Assembly: GCA_018655275.1 (NCBI GenBank)
Contig: JABIJZ010000002.1
Location: forward strand, 271,313-335,312
Direction of reading: 5' to 3'
Origin: Candidatus Peregrinibacteria bacterium
GTDB taxonomy: Bacteria > Patescibacteriota > Gracilibacteria > UBA1369 > LOWO2-01-FULL-3
DNA length: 64,000 nucleotides
The notes beneath the pieces are model-generated. The model was not told the DNA's origin. It saw only the letters and a list, made by a program, of their open reading frames with translations, and did no database searches. The position numbers and the translations under genes were made by a program. Of the stretch, positions 23,197 through 32,507 are shown one piece after another. Each line of letters opens with the position of its first letter. Within the stretch, counting starts at the first letter, position 1.

Positions 23197-25209
23197 TTAA
23201 ATTTTATAGCCCTTATCATCAATTTCACCCTTTTGAAAATCACGATAGACCTCATATTGAGCAAAACTGGTTAAAACACCCAGAACAACAACGAAACAAA
23301 TATAATATATCCTTTTCAAAAAAGATATCCCACTTCCCCAGACATATCGACCATTATCTTTTATAGTAAAAAACATACTCTTAAACAAAGTCTTCAGATC
23401 AGTAATAGTCGCAAAATCATACAAATCAAGCAACACCAAATAATTCACATAAGCTCGTTTATATTCATAAAAAACACCACGATTATGAGAGTGAACAACC
23501 TGAGCTGTCGGTTCATAAACAATCTTGTGACCAGCCAAGATTACATCAACTCCAAATCTCAAATCCTCAGCAAAATTTATTTCTTGATAAGGATTCTTCT
23601 CCCAAAAATTACGCCGAAAACTCGAACAAACATCATCAAAGTTAGTAAGACTATACCTTTCAAAAGGAGAAAGTTCAGAATATTGCTCGAAATTCTCGAT
23701 AGAATTAATTTTCAGTTCATCAGATCCAGTAAAAGAATCGTTGACTCTCTTTGCAAAAACAACATTGCAATTATCACGAGGGATTTGTTTAGCATAAACA
23801 GCTGCCACAGTCTTATCATCATAATGCTTAATCATATTGGCCAGCCAATCACTACCTTTAGGGATTGCGTCCGCAGTCAACATAACTACAATCTCACCTT
23901 TTGACTTAGAAACACCAAAATTTCTCGTCAATCCGTTGTTATAATCCTTTCTATCAACCCAATGATAACCCAGCTTATGATTCTTAATAATATCCAAGGT
24001 CGCCTGATTAGCCCCAGCCGCAACAAGTACAATTTCATAAGAGAAACCAACCTTCTGTTGCTTAATCATAGTCAAAATCTCATCCAAAAAATCTTCCCCA
24101 TTACAAACTGGAATAACAATTGAAACCTTATATTTATATTTTTTCAATACTGGATAATTAACTTTCGAATATTTTCTTTTTTTACCTTTAACAGACTTCA
24201 AATAGGATTTTTCAAGTTCCTCCTTAGACTCATCAGGCAATTTACAAAGAGAGGCTTCCACCTTCGCAAACTCCCTCTTCTTCTTAAGCAGCTCAATATC
24301 ATTTTGAACATATTCCTTGTCAAAAACCTTAAAAACTCCTTTCTCACTTCGCCCTTGGGACCGCCTATCTACACAAAAATCCCCCCATACAACATTCGAA
24401 TAATTGCAATCTTCTACAGCTTCCGCTTTCAATATCACAGGCCCCCTTTTGGCTTCATCTATAGTTATTTCAAAAAATTGTTTATTCCTTAACTTCATAA
24501 CATCAAGCTCTCTAGTGAAAAGATTTTTTTTACCAACCCAAAGAGAACACCTAACGACCCCTTTTGCCTTTTCAAAAACATCAGGACAGAGAGACAAAGA
24601 AAACTTCACCCTCCCTCCCCTTTCAAAATCGATCTTATCAAGAACTACCTCTGAATCCGGATGCATCATCACCTCATCATCTGAGAAAGAAATGTGGTTT
24701 TTCGTGGGCGCTTTTTGTTTAACCCTTGATGGATTCAAAATAGATCGATGCTCCCTCTGGAACAAATAATTGGAAAACTTTTTCAATAAGACACTATCCA
24801 TCGAAAAATCCTGCGACGACAAAAACACAGGAATATCTCTTTTTTTACATTCACCAACCATCCCCAAAGACAAACCCAGTAAATGGTGAAAATGCACAAC
24901 ATCAGGAGTAAACCTATCCAAAAACGTCGAGAAATGTTTATCAATTGTCTCGTTTACATAAAAATCAGAAGGACTCTTAACATGAGAAAAATTATTATAG
25001 ACCTGAAACATTGGCAAAGTTTCATGAAACCCACTACTGACAGATAGATTCTTCTTACAATCGTCAACCCTACTCAAAAAAAGCCCAACCTTATGTCCAT
25101 CATCTTTTAAAACTTTAGACAAATCGTAAGGCAAAGAATCCTCAGATTTCGACCCAAAAGAACGACCAACTTGCAAAATTTTTAATTTATCAGCAATCAT
25201 ATCAAACAT
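23197..25209 (-). CDS. Two-domain glycosyltransferase (GT4-like N-terminus, GT2 C-terminus)
   Basis: The 670-residue protein begins with a Rossmann half resembling the GT4 acceptor domain (KILQVGRSFGSKSEDSLPYDLSKVLKDDGHKVGLF, then PDVVHFHHLLGLSL near 100), but the GT4 donor half is missing. A beta-sandwich-like region (about 165-285) and a charged coiled-coil linker (about 300-345) lead to a GT2 domain (about 360-590; VSIVIPVCNGEDFL, TADAIPKGSDW as the DXD region, AEDLRFG). A hydrophobic segment lies near the C-terminus. A second ATG at 25200 is possible. The GT2 part is probably the active enzyme, making surface glycan. Confidence 0.85.
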   Translation of the reverse strand: MFDMIADKLKILQVGRSFGSKSEDSLPYDLSKVLKDDGHKVGLFLSRVDDCKKNLSVSSGFHETLPMFQVYNNFSHVKSPSDFYVNETIDKHFSTFLDRFTPDVVHFHHLLGLSLGMVGECKKRDIPVFLSSQDFSMDSVLLKKFSNYLFQREHRSILNPSRVKQKAPTKNHISFSDDEVMMHPDSEVVLDKIDFERGGRVKFSLSLCPDVFEKAKGVVRCSLWVGKKNLFTRELDVMKLRNKQFFEITIDEAKRGPVILKAEAVEDCNYSNVVWGDFCVDRRSQGRSEKGVFKVFDKEYVQNDIELLKKKREFAKVEASLCKLPDESKEELEKSYLKSVKGKKRKYSKVNYPVLKKYKYKVSIVIPVCNGEDFLDEILTMIKQQKVGFSYEIVLVAAGANQATLDIIKNHKLGYHWVDRKDYNNGLTRNFGVSKSKGEIVVMLTADAIPKGSDWLANMIKHYDDKTVAAVYAKQIPRDNCNVVFAKRVNDSFTGSDELKINSIENFEQYSELSPFERYSLTNFDDVCSSFRRNFWEKNPYQEINFAEDLRFGVDVILAGHKIVYEPTAQVVHSHNRGVFYEYKRAYVNYLVLLDLYDFATITDLKTLFKSMFFTIKDNGRYVWGSGISFLKRIYYICFVVVLGVLTSFAQYEVYRDFQKGEIDDKGYKI

Positions 25210-26314
25210 TTATCGTTTTGAATAAATCCTTATACCTCTCATACATAGACGAAAGCTCAAACTTTTCATTAACCCTAGAAAAAGCATTTGCGGAAAGTTT
25301 TTGTCTCAAGTCCGTATCCCCCATAAGCCTCAACATACCATCCTTCATTTCATCATACACATTAGGAGTAAGCACCAAAGCTTCTTTCTCATCCCTGAAC
25401 TGCTCATTCAATCCATAAACCTTAGTAGACAAGATAGGAAGTTCGAAAGCCATTACATCAAGAGTAACAAGGGGAAACGATTCAATGTAAGAAGTGAAAA
25501 CAAAAACATCTGCCAAACGATAAAAATCATATATGTGAGGAACCGCTGGAATAATCCTAATATTCTTCTCCAAATTATGCTGCTTCACAAATCCAACAAC
25601 TTCAGGAGCATAATTATTTTCCTTAGTATCTCCTACAAGATATAAGTATGTATTTTTAGACAACTTCCCTCCCAAAAACAAAGACGCAAAAGTTTCAACC
25701 ACATCCATCTGTCCTTTTCTCCAACAAAGCGTCCCCAAATCAAGAAAAATAAAATCCTTCATTGAATGTTTGTATTTTTTTCGCATTTGCTCCTTTGAAT
25801 TTTCATTCTTAAATTTTTCAATACTAGACAAATCCACACCATTAGGAATTACATGAAAATGATCTGCATCTTTTGAGTATTCCATATACAGACTTTTTGT
25901 TGCATTGGCCGCAAAAACAACCTTGTCACACTTTTCAAAAGACTCCCCTTTAAATTGCAAATTCTTTAACAACAAATCCACCTCACTTTCATGAATAATC
26001 CAAACAAATTTCGCAGAACCTTTACTCAACTCTGAAATATAATTATGCAAAATAAGCGTGTTGAAAAGAACAAGAGATGTTTCACAAGTTTTCATAATAC
26101 TTTTAACTTGCGACACATTTTTCGAGTCAAGAAAATCTATAATTTCCACCTTTATTCCAGCCTCTTCAACCCTTTCCCTGAGAGGACCATCTTTCGGAGA
26201 GACCATAGTCACATCAAAATCATCAAGAAAACCCTTCGCCAAATTAAACAAAAAAATAGGAGCTCCTTCTAAATTCAAATTATGGGTATTAACCAGTATA
26301 TGTTTCCGTTTCAT
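25202..26314 (-). CDS. Glycosyltransferase family 4
   Basis: The 370-residue protein is a GT-B fold enzyme. The N-terminal domain opens with HILVNTHNLNLEGAPIFLFNLAKGF; the C-terminal donor domain has LGTLCWRKGQMDVVETFA and the E-x7-E type motif ESFPLVTLDVMAFELPILS. It should transfer a sugar from a nucleotide donor to a lipid-linked glycan on the cytoplasmic side. It overlaps both neighbours (by 26 bp upstream and 8 bp downstream), so the glycosyltransferases are translationally coupled. Confidence 0.92.
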   Translation of the reverse strand: MKRKHILVNTHNLNLEGAPIFLFNLAKGFLDDFDVTMVSPKDGPLRERVEEAGIKVEIIDFLDSKNVSQVKSIMKTCETSLVLFNTLILHNYISELSKGSAKFVWIIHESEVDLLLKNLQFKGESFEKCDKVVFAANATKSLYMEYSKDADHFHVIPNGVDLSSIEKFKNENSKEQMRKKYKHSMKDFIFLDLGTLCWRKGQMDVVETFASLFLGGKLSKNTYLYLVGDTKENNYAPEVVGFVKQHNLEKNIRIIPAVPHIYDFYRLADVFVFTSYIESFPLVTLDVMAFELPILSTKVYGLNEQFRDEKEALVLTPNVYDEMKDGMLRLMGDTDLRQKLSANAFSRVNEKFELSSMYERYKDLFKTINV

Positions 26315-29300
26315 CTGTTTCTTTAATTAAAAAAGTATGATGTCTTTTTGACAAATTAATATTGTAATAAGGATCATTGTCCAACAACTTATCTCCCCAT
26401 TTTTTACGAAGATAATTACTCTCTCCAGAATATTCCCCTACAGTCCTAGTAGCCATCTCGTAATGGTAAAATACAACATTGGGGTTATAGACAGTTCTGT
26501 AACCCTTCCCCATGAATTTCAAACACAAATCCACATCGTTATAAGCCAAAGCCAATTTTTCATCAAAACCTCCAACTTCATCAAAAACACTCTTTTTAAC
26601 CATTAGACATGCAGCAGTACAAGCAGAATAATTACGCATCACATCAGACATACACATATAACCAACCTCATCCTTAGACATACGTCTAAAAGCATGGTCA
26701 GCAGTCCTATATATACCGAGAAGAACCCCAGCATGCTGTATAGTGTCATCATTATAAAGAAGCTTCACTCCAACCGCACCCACACCAGAACTAAGGGCAA
26801 AAGTCCCCCTCATCTGTTGCAACCAATCCGGTGTTAAAACTTCAGTATCATCATTAAGTAAAACTAAATATTTTCCTTCAGCCTCCTTTGCAGCCTCATT
26901 GTTAACAGTAGCAAAACTAAATTTATCTTTAATAATCGTCATAACTTTAATATTCTTTCGTTTTTTATACTTTTTTAAAATCTCTGGCTCCCCTTCAGCA
27001 GTATAAACAATGATGATTTCATAATTAGAATAAGTAGTCTTCTTCAAAATCGAATCAATACAAACAGAAAGCAAATCCACATTTCTAGTCGAGATAATGA
27101 TGGAAATTTTATCTTCAAAACAATCCTTAAATTTTAGATTATACAAACTCACATGCTGCCTCTTAGCAAAACTAGGAAGTTCCACCTCAGCCTCTATCTT
27201 ATTTCTATCAAGATATTCATCTAAAACCAATCGCCCACTAGCCCACCTTTGTGAGTTGAAAGTGTCCCCCAAAGCCACAGAACCAACTGTAGCACGCCAA
27301 TGATAAAGAACATCGGGAATGTGTTGGATTTCATCCGTAGCCTCCGTTAAACGTAAAATTAAATCATAATCATGCCCAGGCTCACATTCCTCCCTAAAAA
27401 AACCAACCTTTTCAATAATTTGTTTACTAAATACACGCAAATGCCCCGTGTAATTATAAGAAAGAATAAGCTCCGGACTCCAGTCAGGCTTAAATGCAGG
27501 ACGAAAATGTCTCCCTATCACGTCAACCTTATCATGATCACTGTAAATAAAATCAACATTTGGACGCTCATTAATCCTCTTCGCATTAGCCCACAAAGCA
27601 TGCTTAGAAATTTCATCATCACTATTCAATAAAACAATATAATCAGCCGTAGCCATCTCGTAAGCCTCATTAAAAGCCCCCGCGACCCCTTTGTTATTTT
27701 CCAAGTATTTTACTTTTATTCGATCATCTTTCTCCACGTATTCCTTCAGAATAGGCCTAACTATTTTGGCAGTAGAACAATCATCAATAACACACAGTTC
27801 CCAATCCCCATATATTTGATTCAAAACAGAAGCCAAAGCCCTTCGTAAATATATTTCATCCGTATTGTAAACAGGCATTAAGATTGAAAATTTTGGCCTC
27901 ATCTTCCACCCCTCAGCTTCCTTTTTCATTTTTTCAAAATCCCCATCATGCAAATAATTCACCCTTCTCCACTCCATATATCGCCATGTATTATCATCAA
28001 TAGGCACGGGAGGACTTGAAAGAATATCTGGTAAACCTTGCCCCTGAGACTCACCTTTAAAATAATTACGTGTTTTCCTCCAAGTGGCAGAAAGCCCCTC
28101 ATCCTTTAAACACTTTACCCCCACCTTGAGTAGAGACAATCTTGCCCAAAGTCGCCCAAACAATTTTGACAACAACCAACGACAAGCAGGTACAAATTTA
28201 CGAATAGGCCAACTCAACCTCCAAACCAATGAAGACCTTATTGCCTTTATTTCATTGAGCTTATCATGCAAAACAATATCCTTCTCAGCAACAACACCAT
28301 CCAAATGACTAATATGCTCGTGATGCTTACCAATCTCTGATTTTAAATCAACTATCCCTTGGTCCCTTTGCTCAACAACCTGCCTGACCTCTCCAAGCTC
28401 AGCATCCTTTCCTTGCACTACCTGCCTGATCTCCCCAAGCTCAGCGTCCTTCCCCTGCCCCACCTGCCTGATCTCCCCAAGCTCAGCATCCTTCCCCTGC
28501 ACCACCTCAGCCAATTTAACTAACTCCTCTTTTTTTTCACCCACAACCCTGTCCAAACTCCCTATAGTCTGATCTTTTGCTTTTATAATTTGATCAAAAA
28601 GACCAATCCTCTCCTCCTTCTCTTCAATTACTTGATTAAATTTCTCAACACATTTAGTCCTGTGCGGCAAAATATAATCCAACGCTTCAATCCCAATCGC
28701 AACAAAATCTAAATCTATAAGAATTTTTTTTGGTCGAACCACGTGCGACAAATCTATATCAAAAATCTGAGGATCAGACGTATCAAACATCAATCGATTC
28801 CCCTCAGAACAAAACACATTAGATTTATAATCAGAAACAATATGAGAATCCCCCTTTTCATCAACCACCTCTATCCGACCAATATCCAAAACCGCAAAAC
28901 TATCTATTGGATCAAAACGAAGCTTCTTTATACCTTCGTAATCAGCTAAATCAAATTCAATATGATCCTCTCGACCAGATATTAATTTTGTAATAGATCG
29001 AGCCTCACTAATGCCATCACCATTATCAACATATACTTTTGCATGCAAAGCTTGGGACAAATTAATTTTATGAGCCCCAGTTATATCTATAAGATCAAGA
29101 TACGAAAACTTATGTAACTCCTCTATTTTTTTGGCCTTCACAGGATCGCTCAATAATTCACTCAGCACATTCATCGCAAAAACATGATGCATATTCTTAT
29201 CAAGAGCGAACATCGCAATATAAAAAGGAATCAAATCCTCATGCAATTTTTCATATTTGCCAGCTATATCTGGAAAAATCTTAGTCAATTCATCTAAACC

Positions 29301-30047
29301 ACTAACTTTCAAGAAATTCTTAAAAATATGAGTAAGCTCCCATGCAGTCCTAATTCTAACCTCAGGCCTGTCAGCACTCATATTTTTCTTCCCCTCCAAA
29401 ACCCTATATTTGGCTAATTGCTCCTGAATAACATGGATGTCATATTTCATACAAAGCCTTATCCACATATCATAATCAGGGGCCTGAGCATACATTTCGT
29501 TATAATATCCAACATCTTCATAACATTCCTTCCTAATCAACAAAGTGGGATGACACAAGACATTTCCATGACAAAAAAAGAAATTAAGCCACTGATAACG
29601 GCTCCTGTTCTCTTTATTAAAATGATTGTAATCAAAATGCTCAGATCCAGTAAGCTTGTTACCATGCCCATTTATCACGCTCACATGACTAAACACACCA
29701 CCTACATCATCATGCTCATCCAAAAACTTAACCTGCTTTTCCAATTTATTAGGCAAGAACACATCATCTGCATTCATAATAGCAATATAAACGCCCCCAG
29801 CCTTTTCAAGACAATGATTCATAGCAACACTCGCCCCCTTATTTTCAGCAAATCGGAAAAAACTTATTCTTGGATCGGCAAATTTCTCAATTTCCCTCAC
29901 TGTCCCATCGGTTGACCCATCATCAGTAATAATAAATTCAAAATCACCATAAGACTGATCAAGAACGCTCTGTATAGCCTCAGCAACACACCCCTCATGA
30001 TTATAAACCGGCATTACCACGCTAATTTTAGGACCTTTGGGGAACAT
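26289..30047 (-). CDS. Giant glycosyltransferase with three GT2 domains and a coiled coil
   Basis: The 1252-residue protein contains a first GT2 domain (about 6-230; VVMPVYNHEGC, DDGSTDGT, NADDVF), a helical and beta-sandwich region (about 250-460), a coiled coil (about 470-600) holding three 14-residue repeats of QGKDAELGEIRQVV, a WRLSWPIRKF segment, a second GT2 (about 716-935; ILMPVYNTDEIY, LLNSDDEIS) and a third GT2 (about 975-1230; IIISTRNVDLL, LLNDDTEVL, GFDEKLALAYNDVDLCLKFMGKG). Each has a DXD-like site. Such proteins often extend a repeating unit with alternating sugars. It abuts the aminotransferase gene (1 bp). Confidence 0.92.
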   Translation of the reverse strand: MFPKGPKISVVMPVYNHEGCVAEAIQSVLDQSYGDFEFIITDDGSTDGTVREIEKFADPRISFFRFAENKGASVAMNHCLEKAGGVYIAIMNADDVFLPNKLEKQVKFLDEHDDVGGVFSHVSVINGHGNKLTGSEHFDYNHFNKENRSRYQWLNFFFCHGNVLCHPTLLIRKECYEDVGYYNEMYAQAPDYDMWIRLCMKYDIHVIQEQLAKYRVLEGKKNMSADRPEVRIRTAWELTHIFKNFLKVSGLDELTKIFPDIAGKYEKLHEDLIPFYIAMFALDKNMHHVFAMNVLSELLSDPVKAKKIEELHKFSYLDLIDITGAHKINLSQALHAKVYVDNGDGISEARSITKLISGREDHIEFDLADYEGIKKLRFDPIDSFAVLDIGRIEVVDEKGDSHIVSDYKSNVFCSEGNRLMFDTSDPQIFDIDLSHVVRPKKILIDLDFVAIGIEALDYILPHRTKCVEKFNQVIEEKEERIGLFDQIIKAKDQTIGSLDRVVGEKKEELVKLAEVVQGKDAELGEIRQVGQGKDAELGEIRQVVQGKDAELGEVRQVVEQRDQGIVDLKSEIGKHHEHISHLDGVVAEKDIVLHDKLNEIKAIRSSLVWRLSWPIRKFVPACRWLLSKLFGRLWARLSLLKVGVKCLKDEGLSATWRKTRNYFKGESQGQGLPDILSSPPVPIDDNTWRYMEWRRVNYLHDGDFEKMKKEAEGWKMRPKFSILMPVYNTDEIYLRRALASVLNQIYGDWELCVIDDCSTAKIVRPILKEYVEKDDRIKVKYLENNKGVAGAFNEAYEMATADYIVLLNSDDEISKHALWANAKRINERPNVDFIYSDHDKVDVIGRHFRPAFKPDWSPELILSYNYTGHLRVFSKQIIEKVGFFREECEPGHDYDLILRLTEATDEIQHIPDVLYHWRATVGSVALGDTFNSQRWASGRLVLDEYLDRNKIEAEVELPSFAKRQHVSLYNLKFKDCFEDKISIIISTRNVDLLSVCIDSILKKTTYSNYEIIIVYTAEGEPEILKKYKKRKNIKVMTIIKDKFSFATVNNEAAKEAEGKYLVLLNDDTEVLTPDWLQQMRGTFALSSGVGAVGVKLLYNDDTIQHAGVLLGIYRTADHAFRRMSKDEVGYMCMSDVMRNYSACTAACLMVKKSVFDEVGGFDEKLALAYNDVDLCLKFMGKGYRTVYNPNVVFYHYEMATRTVGEYSGESNYLRKKWGDKLLDNDPYYNINLSKRHHTFLIKETDETETYTG
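28379..28504 (-). repeat. Three 42-bp tandem repeats in the giant glycosyltransferase gene
   Basis: Units begin at 28379, 28421 and 28463, each 42 bp (14 codons, two heptads), and differ at a few positions. They encode three near-identical turns of the coiled coil. Such repeats can change copy number by slippage, always in frame. Confidence 0.85.
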
Positions 30048-30048
30048 T

Positions 30049-31167
30049 CTATCTGAAACTTTTTAAAATATTACAAATTTTAACAACATCATCTACAGTA
30101 ACCTCTCCATAGTAGGGAAAAGATAATACCTCGCCAGCAATCTGCTCCGCAACTTTTAGGCCTTGCGCTGACGGCAAATCCTTATAATGAGGGTATTGAC
30201 TACACAAAGGATAAAAATATTTCCTTGTAAATACATTATATTCCTTGAATTTTTCATACACATAATCTCTAGATCTTCCAAAAGCACTTTCGTCAATCCT
30301 AACAACAAAGAACTGATAACTATCAACCACATCACTTCCAGTTAAACAAAAACTCACACCAGGGATATCTTCCAAATGCTGCACATACGTATCAAGTAAA
30401 ATTTTCCGCTTCCTCCGCTCCTCTTCGATCATTTTCAAAACCAACAATCCCATTGAAGCCTGCATCTCATTCATCTTTCCATTAATCCCCTCAACAACAA
30501 CTTCGTCAGAATTTTTAATCCCAAAATTCCTCATAAAATCAGCTTTTTCCTTATGAGCTGGATCTTTAAAAGATATAGCTCCACCCTCCACCGTATGAAA
30601 TAATTTTGCAGGATGAAAACTAAACATAGTGATATCACCAAAATTCCCAATCGACTCCCCATTCACCTCAACACCAAAAGCATGAGCAGCATCGTAAACT
30701 ACTTTTAAACCATGTTTGTCAGCAATTTCTTGAATCCGATCCATATCGCAAGGAATCCCAAAAACATGAACAGGTAGAATTGCTGTAGTCTTGGGTGTAA
30801 TCAGTTCCTCAATTTTATTCGGATCAATATTCATAGTAACAGGGTCTATATCACAAAAAACAGGTTCAATTCCCTCCCAAGAAAGAGCATGAACAGTAGC
30901 AGGAAAAGTAAATGGAGTTGTAATCACTTCCCCCTCAAGACCCAAAATCTTAAAAGCAATCATTAAAGCAGTAGTTCCATTGTTCATTAATGATAAATAC
31001 GGAACCTCCAACTCCTCCCTCAATTTTTCCTCCAACAATTGATGTTTTTTCCACAAATTTGTAATCCACTTAGACTCCCACACATCTTCAAGCTCATTTA
31101 CAAAATCACCCAGCAACGGAAGTACAGGACGCGAAATAGGAATTGGTTTTTCAAATGGTTCAATCAT
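30049..31167 (-). CDS. DegT/DnrJ/EryC1/StrS-family sugar aminotransferase
   Basis: These PLP enzymes convert a keto sugar nucleotide to an amino sugar. In the 372-residue protein the PLP Lys188 is in SFHPAKLFHT, the pyridine-binding Asp159 in VVYDAAHAFG, and the N-terminal MNNGTTALMIAFKILG is typical. It overlaps the formyltransferase gene by 4 bp (ATGA-type), and the likely product of the pair is an N-formylated amino sugar. The natural donor could be the dTDP-4-keto-6-deoxyglucose made by RfbA and RfbB encoded divergently, but the substrate is inferred. Confidence 0.93.
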   Translation of the reverse strand: MIEPFEKPIPISRPVLPLLGDFVNELEDVWESKWITNLWKKHQLLEEKLREELEVPYLSLMNNGTTALMIAFKILGLEGEVITTPFTFPATVHALSWEGIEPVFCDIDPVTMNIDPNKIEELITPKTTAILPVHVFGIPCDMDRIQEIADKHGLKVVYDAAHAFGVEVNGESIGNFGDITMFSFHPAKLFHTVEGGAISFKDPAHKEKADFMRNFGIKNSDEVVVEGINGKMNEMQASMGLLVLKMIEEERRKRKILLDTYVQHLEDIPGVSFCLTGSDVVDSYQFFVVRIDESAFGRSRDYVYEKFKEYNVFTRKYFYPLCSQYPHYKDLPSAQGLKVAEQIAGEVLSFPYYGEVTVDDVVKICNILKSFR

Positions 31168-31793
31168 AAATCAATTTCTAAGTTAGGAATAAATTGACCT
31201 ACCGAATAATTAGCGCCCTCTATACGCACTTTCCCATCAAGGGCCCCCATCCTACCTTGATCAATCCAAAGCATCAACTGAATAAACATAGGAATTTGCA
31301 TATCCAACACATCATCGTAATCATTATACTCATGCGCCGACAAAACCGACTGCATCACAATAGCCCCAGCATCAACCTCCTTAACAACAATATGGGCTGT
31401 ATTTCCAAGCAACGAAACTTCTTCCTCCAAAGCCCGATCAATCGCATTAAGTCCTTTGAAACTAGGTAACAAAGATGGATGAAAATTAATAATTTTATTT
31501 TCATACTTCTCTAAAATCCCGCCCTCCAAAACAAAAACAGAAAATAAAAACAAATAATCCACTGAGGACTCCTCCATCAACCTTAACAATTCATCAGAAA
31601 CATTCTCTCCACCATCAACCTCAAACAACTTAACCCCATTTTCCTCACACAAAAGCCTTAACTCTTCGTTTTCAGTATTATCAATAAAAACAAAAGCTAT
31701 GTCCGCCAACAACCCTTCGTTACTTTCCTTCAAAAATTTAATGATTTTCTTCATCCTCGTCCCCTTATTTGAGACAGAAACAGCAAACTTCAT
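31164..31793 (-). CDS. Formyltransferase (sugar N-formyltransferase-like)
   Basis: The 209-residue protein has the PurN/Fmt fold with the catalytic triad: Asn103 and His105 in INFHPSLLPSFKG and Asp141 in VKEVDAGAIVMQS. PurN itself is excluded by the divergent N-terminus and by context, as it is placed between an aminotransferase and a WbqC gene in a glycan operon. It probably moves a formyl group from 10-formyl-tetrahydrofolate to an amino sugar nucleotide. It lacks the extra C-terminal domain of WlaRD-like enzymes, so it is a minimal form. Confidence 0.85.
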   Translation of the reverse strand: MKFAVSVSNKGTRMKKIIKFLKESNEGLLADIAFVFIDNTENEELRLLCEENGVKLFEVDGGENVSDELLRLMEESSVDYLFLFSVFVLEGGILEKYENKIINFHPSLLPSFKGLNAIDRALEEEVSLLGNTAHIVVKEVDAGAIVMQSVLSAHEYNDYDDVLDMQIPMFIQLMLWIDQGRMGALDGKVRIEGANYSVGQFIPNLEIDL

Positions 31794-31797
31794 AATT

Positions 31798-32496
31798 TTA
31801 AATTAAATCATATTGACCCAACATCCCAACCACATCCTCCTTAGAATTAAACATCAAAATATCAATAATCGAAAGATTTGGGGCAAATTCACCACCAAAT
31901 TGCTCATATTTAATTTCTTTAGTTTGAAGAAAACTCAAATCCACCCCACCTTCCTCAAAAAAAGCCTTGGAATAAAGTTCAACGCCACCAATAGGATTGA
32001 TATAAACACTGGCCTTCTCTTTTTCGCAAATATCCAACAACCGCTCACCACCCTTCAACCCACCATCCTCATAAACAGCCGAAGTCTCCACAAATTCAGT
32101 TTCAATCCCAAGGTAACCAGTCAAAACACGTAAACTTTTCAAAACCAAATCTGTAATCAGCGTTGCATCAAAATTCACAACCTCCCTTATCAAGGGAAAA
32201 ACATTCTCAAAATTCGGTGCCTTTTTGTAGCTAACCTCTATCATTTGCAAAAGCTCTTTCCTCCAATCCTGACCATCATCAACTTCAACATCCTTTATTA
32301 ACTTATTCTGGCTCGCACCACGCAACGGCACTGTAAACATATGTTCTCCCCCATTTATCAAGATCTTATTCCTATTAATCCATCCTTTGTTAATAAAAGT
32401 AACATCATCCAAAACAACAAACTTATCTACAGCATTAATCAATTGGAAATACCCAATATAAGGGAACAAGTATGGCTGCATGATTGCTAATTTCAT
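31798..32496 (-). CDS. WbqC-family protein
   Basis: The 232-residue protein begins MKLAIMQPYLFPYIGYFQLINAVDKFVVLDDVTFINKGWINRNKIL, which is the WbqC family signature, and continues with the family's ISVPLRG-like strand FTVPLRGAS. WbqC proteins occur in O-antigen and surface glycan clusters, commonly next to sugar aminotransferases; their reaction is not established. It is 4 bp from the formyltransferase gene and 11 bp from wzt. Confidence 0.92.
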   Translation of the reverse strand: MKLAIMQPYLFPYIGYFQLINAVDKFVVLDDVTFINKGWINRNKILINGGEHMFTVPLRGASQNKLIKDVEVDDGQDWRKELLQMIEVSYKKAPNFENVFPLIREVVNFDATLITDLVLKSLRVLTGYLGIETEFVETSAVYEDGGLKGGERLLDICEKEKASVYINPIGGVELYSKAFFEEGGVDLSFLQTKEIKYEQFGGEFAPNLSIIDILMFNSKEDVVGMLGQYDLI

Positions 32497-32507
32497 ATCT
32501 GTTTAGT

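Noticed and set aside
28379..28504. CRISPR or satellite DNA
   Set aside because: The 42-bp repeats are contiguous, in frame, and encode heptads of a coiled coil.
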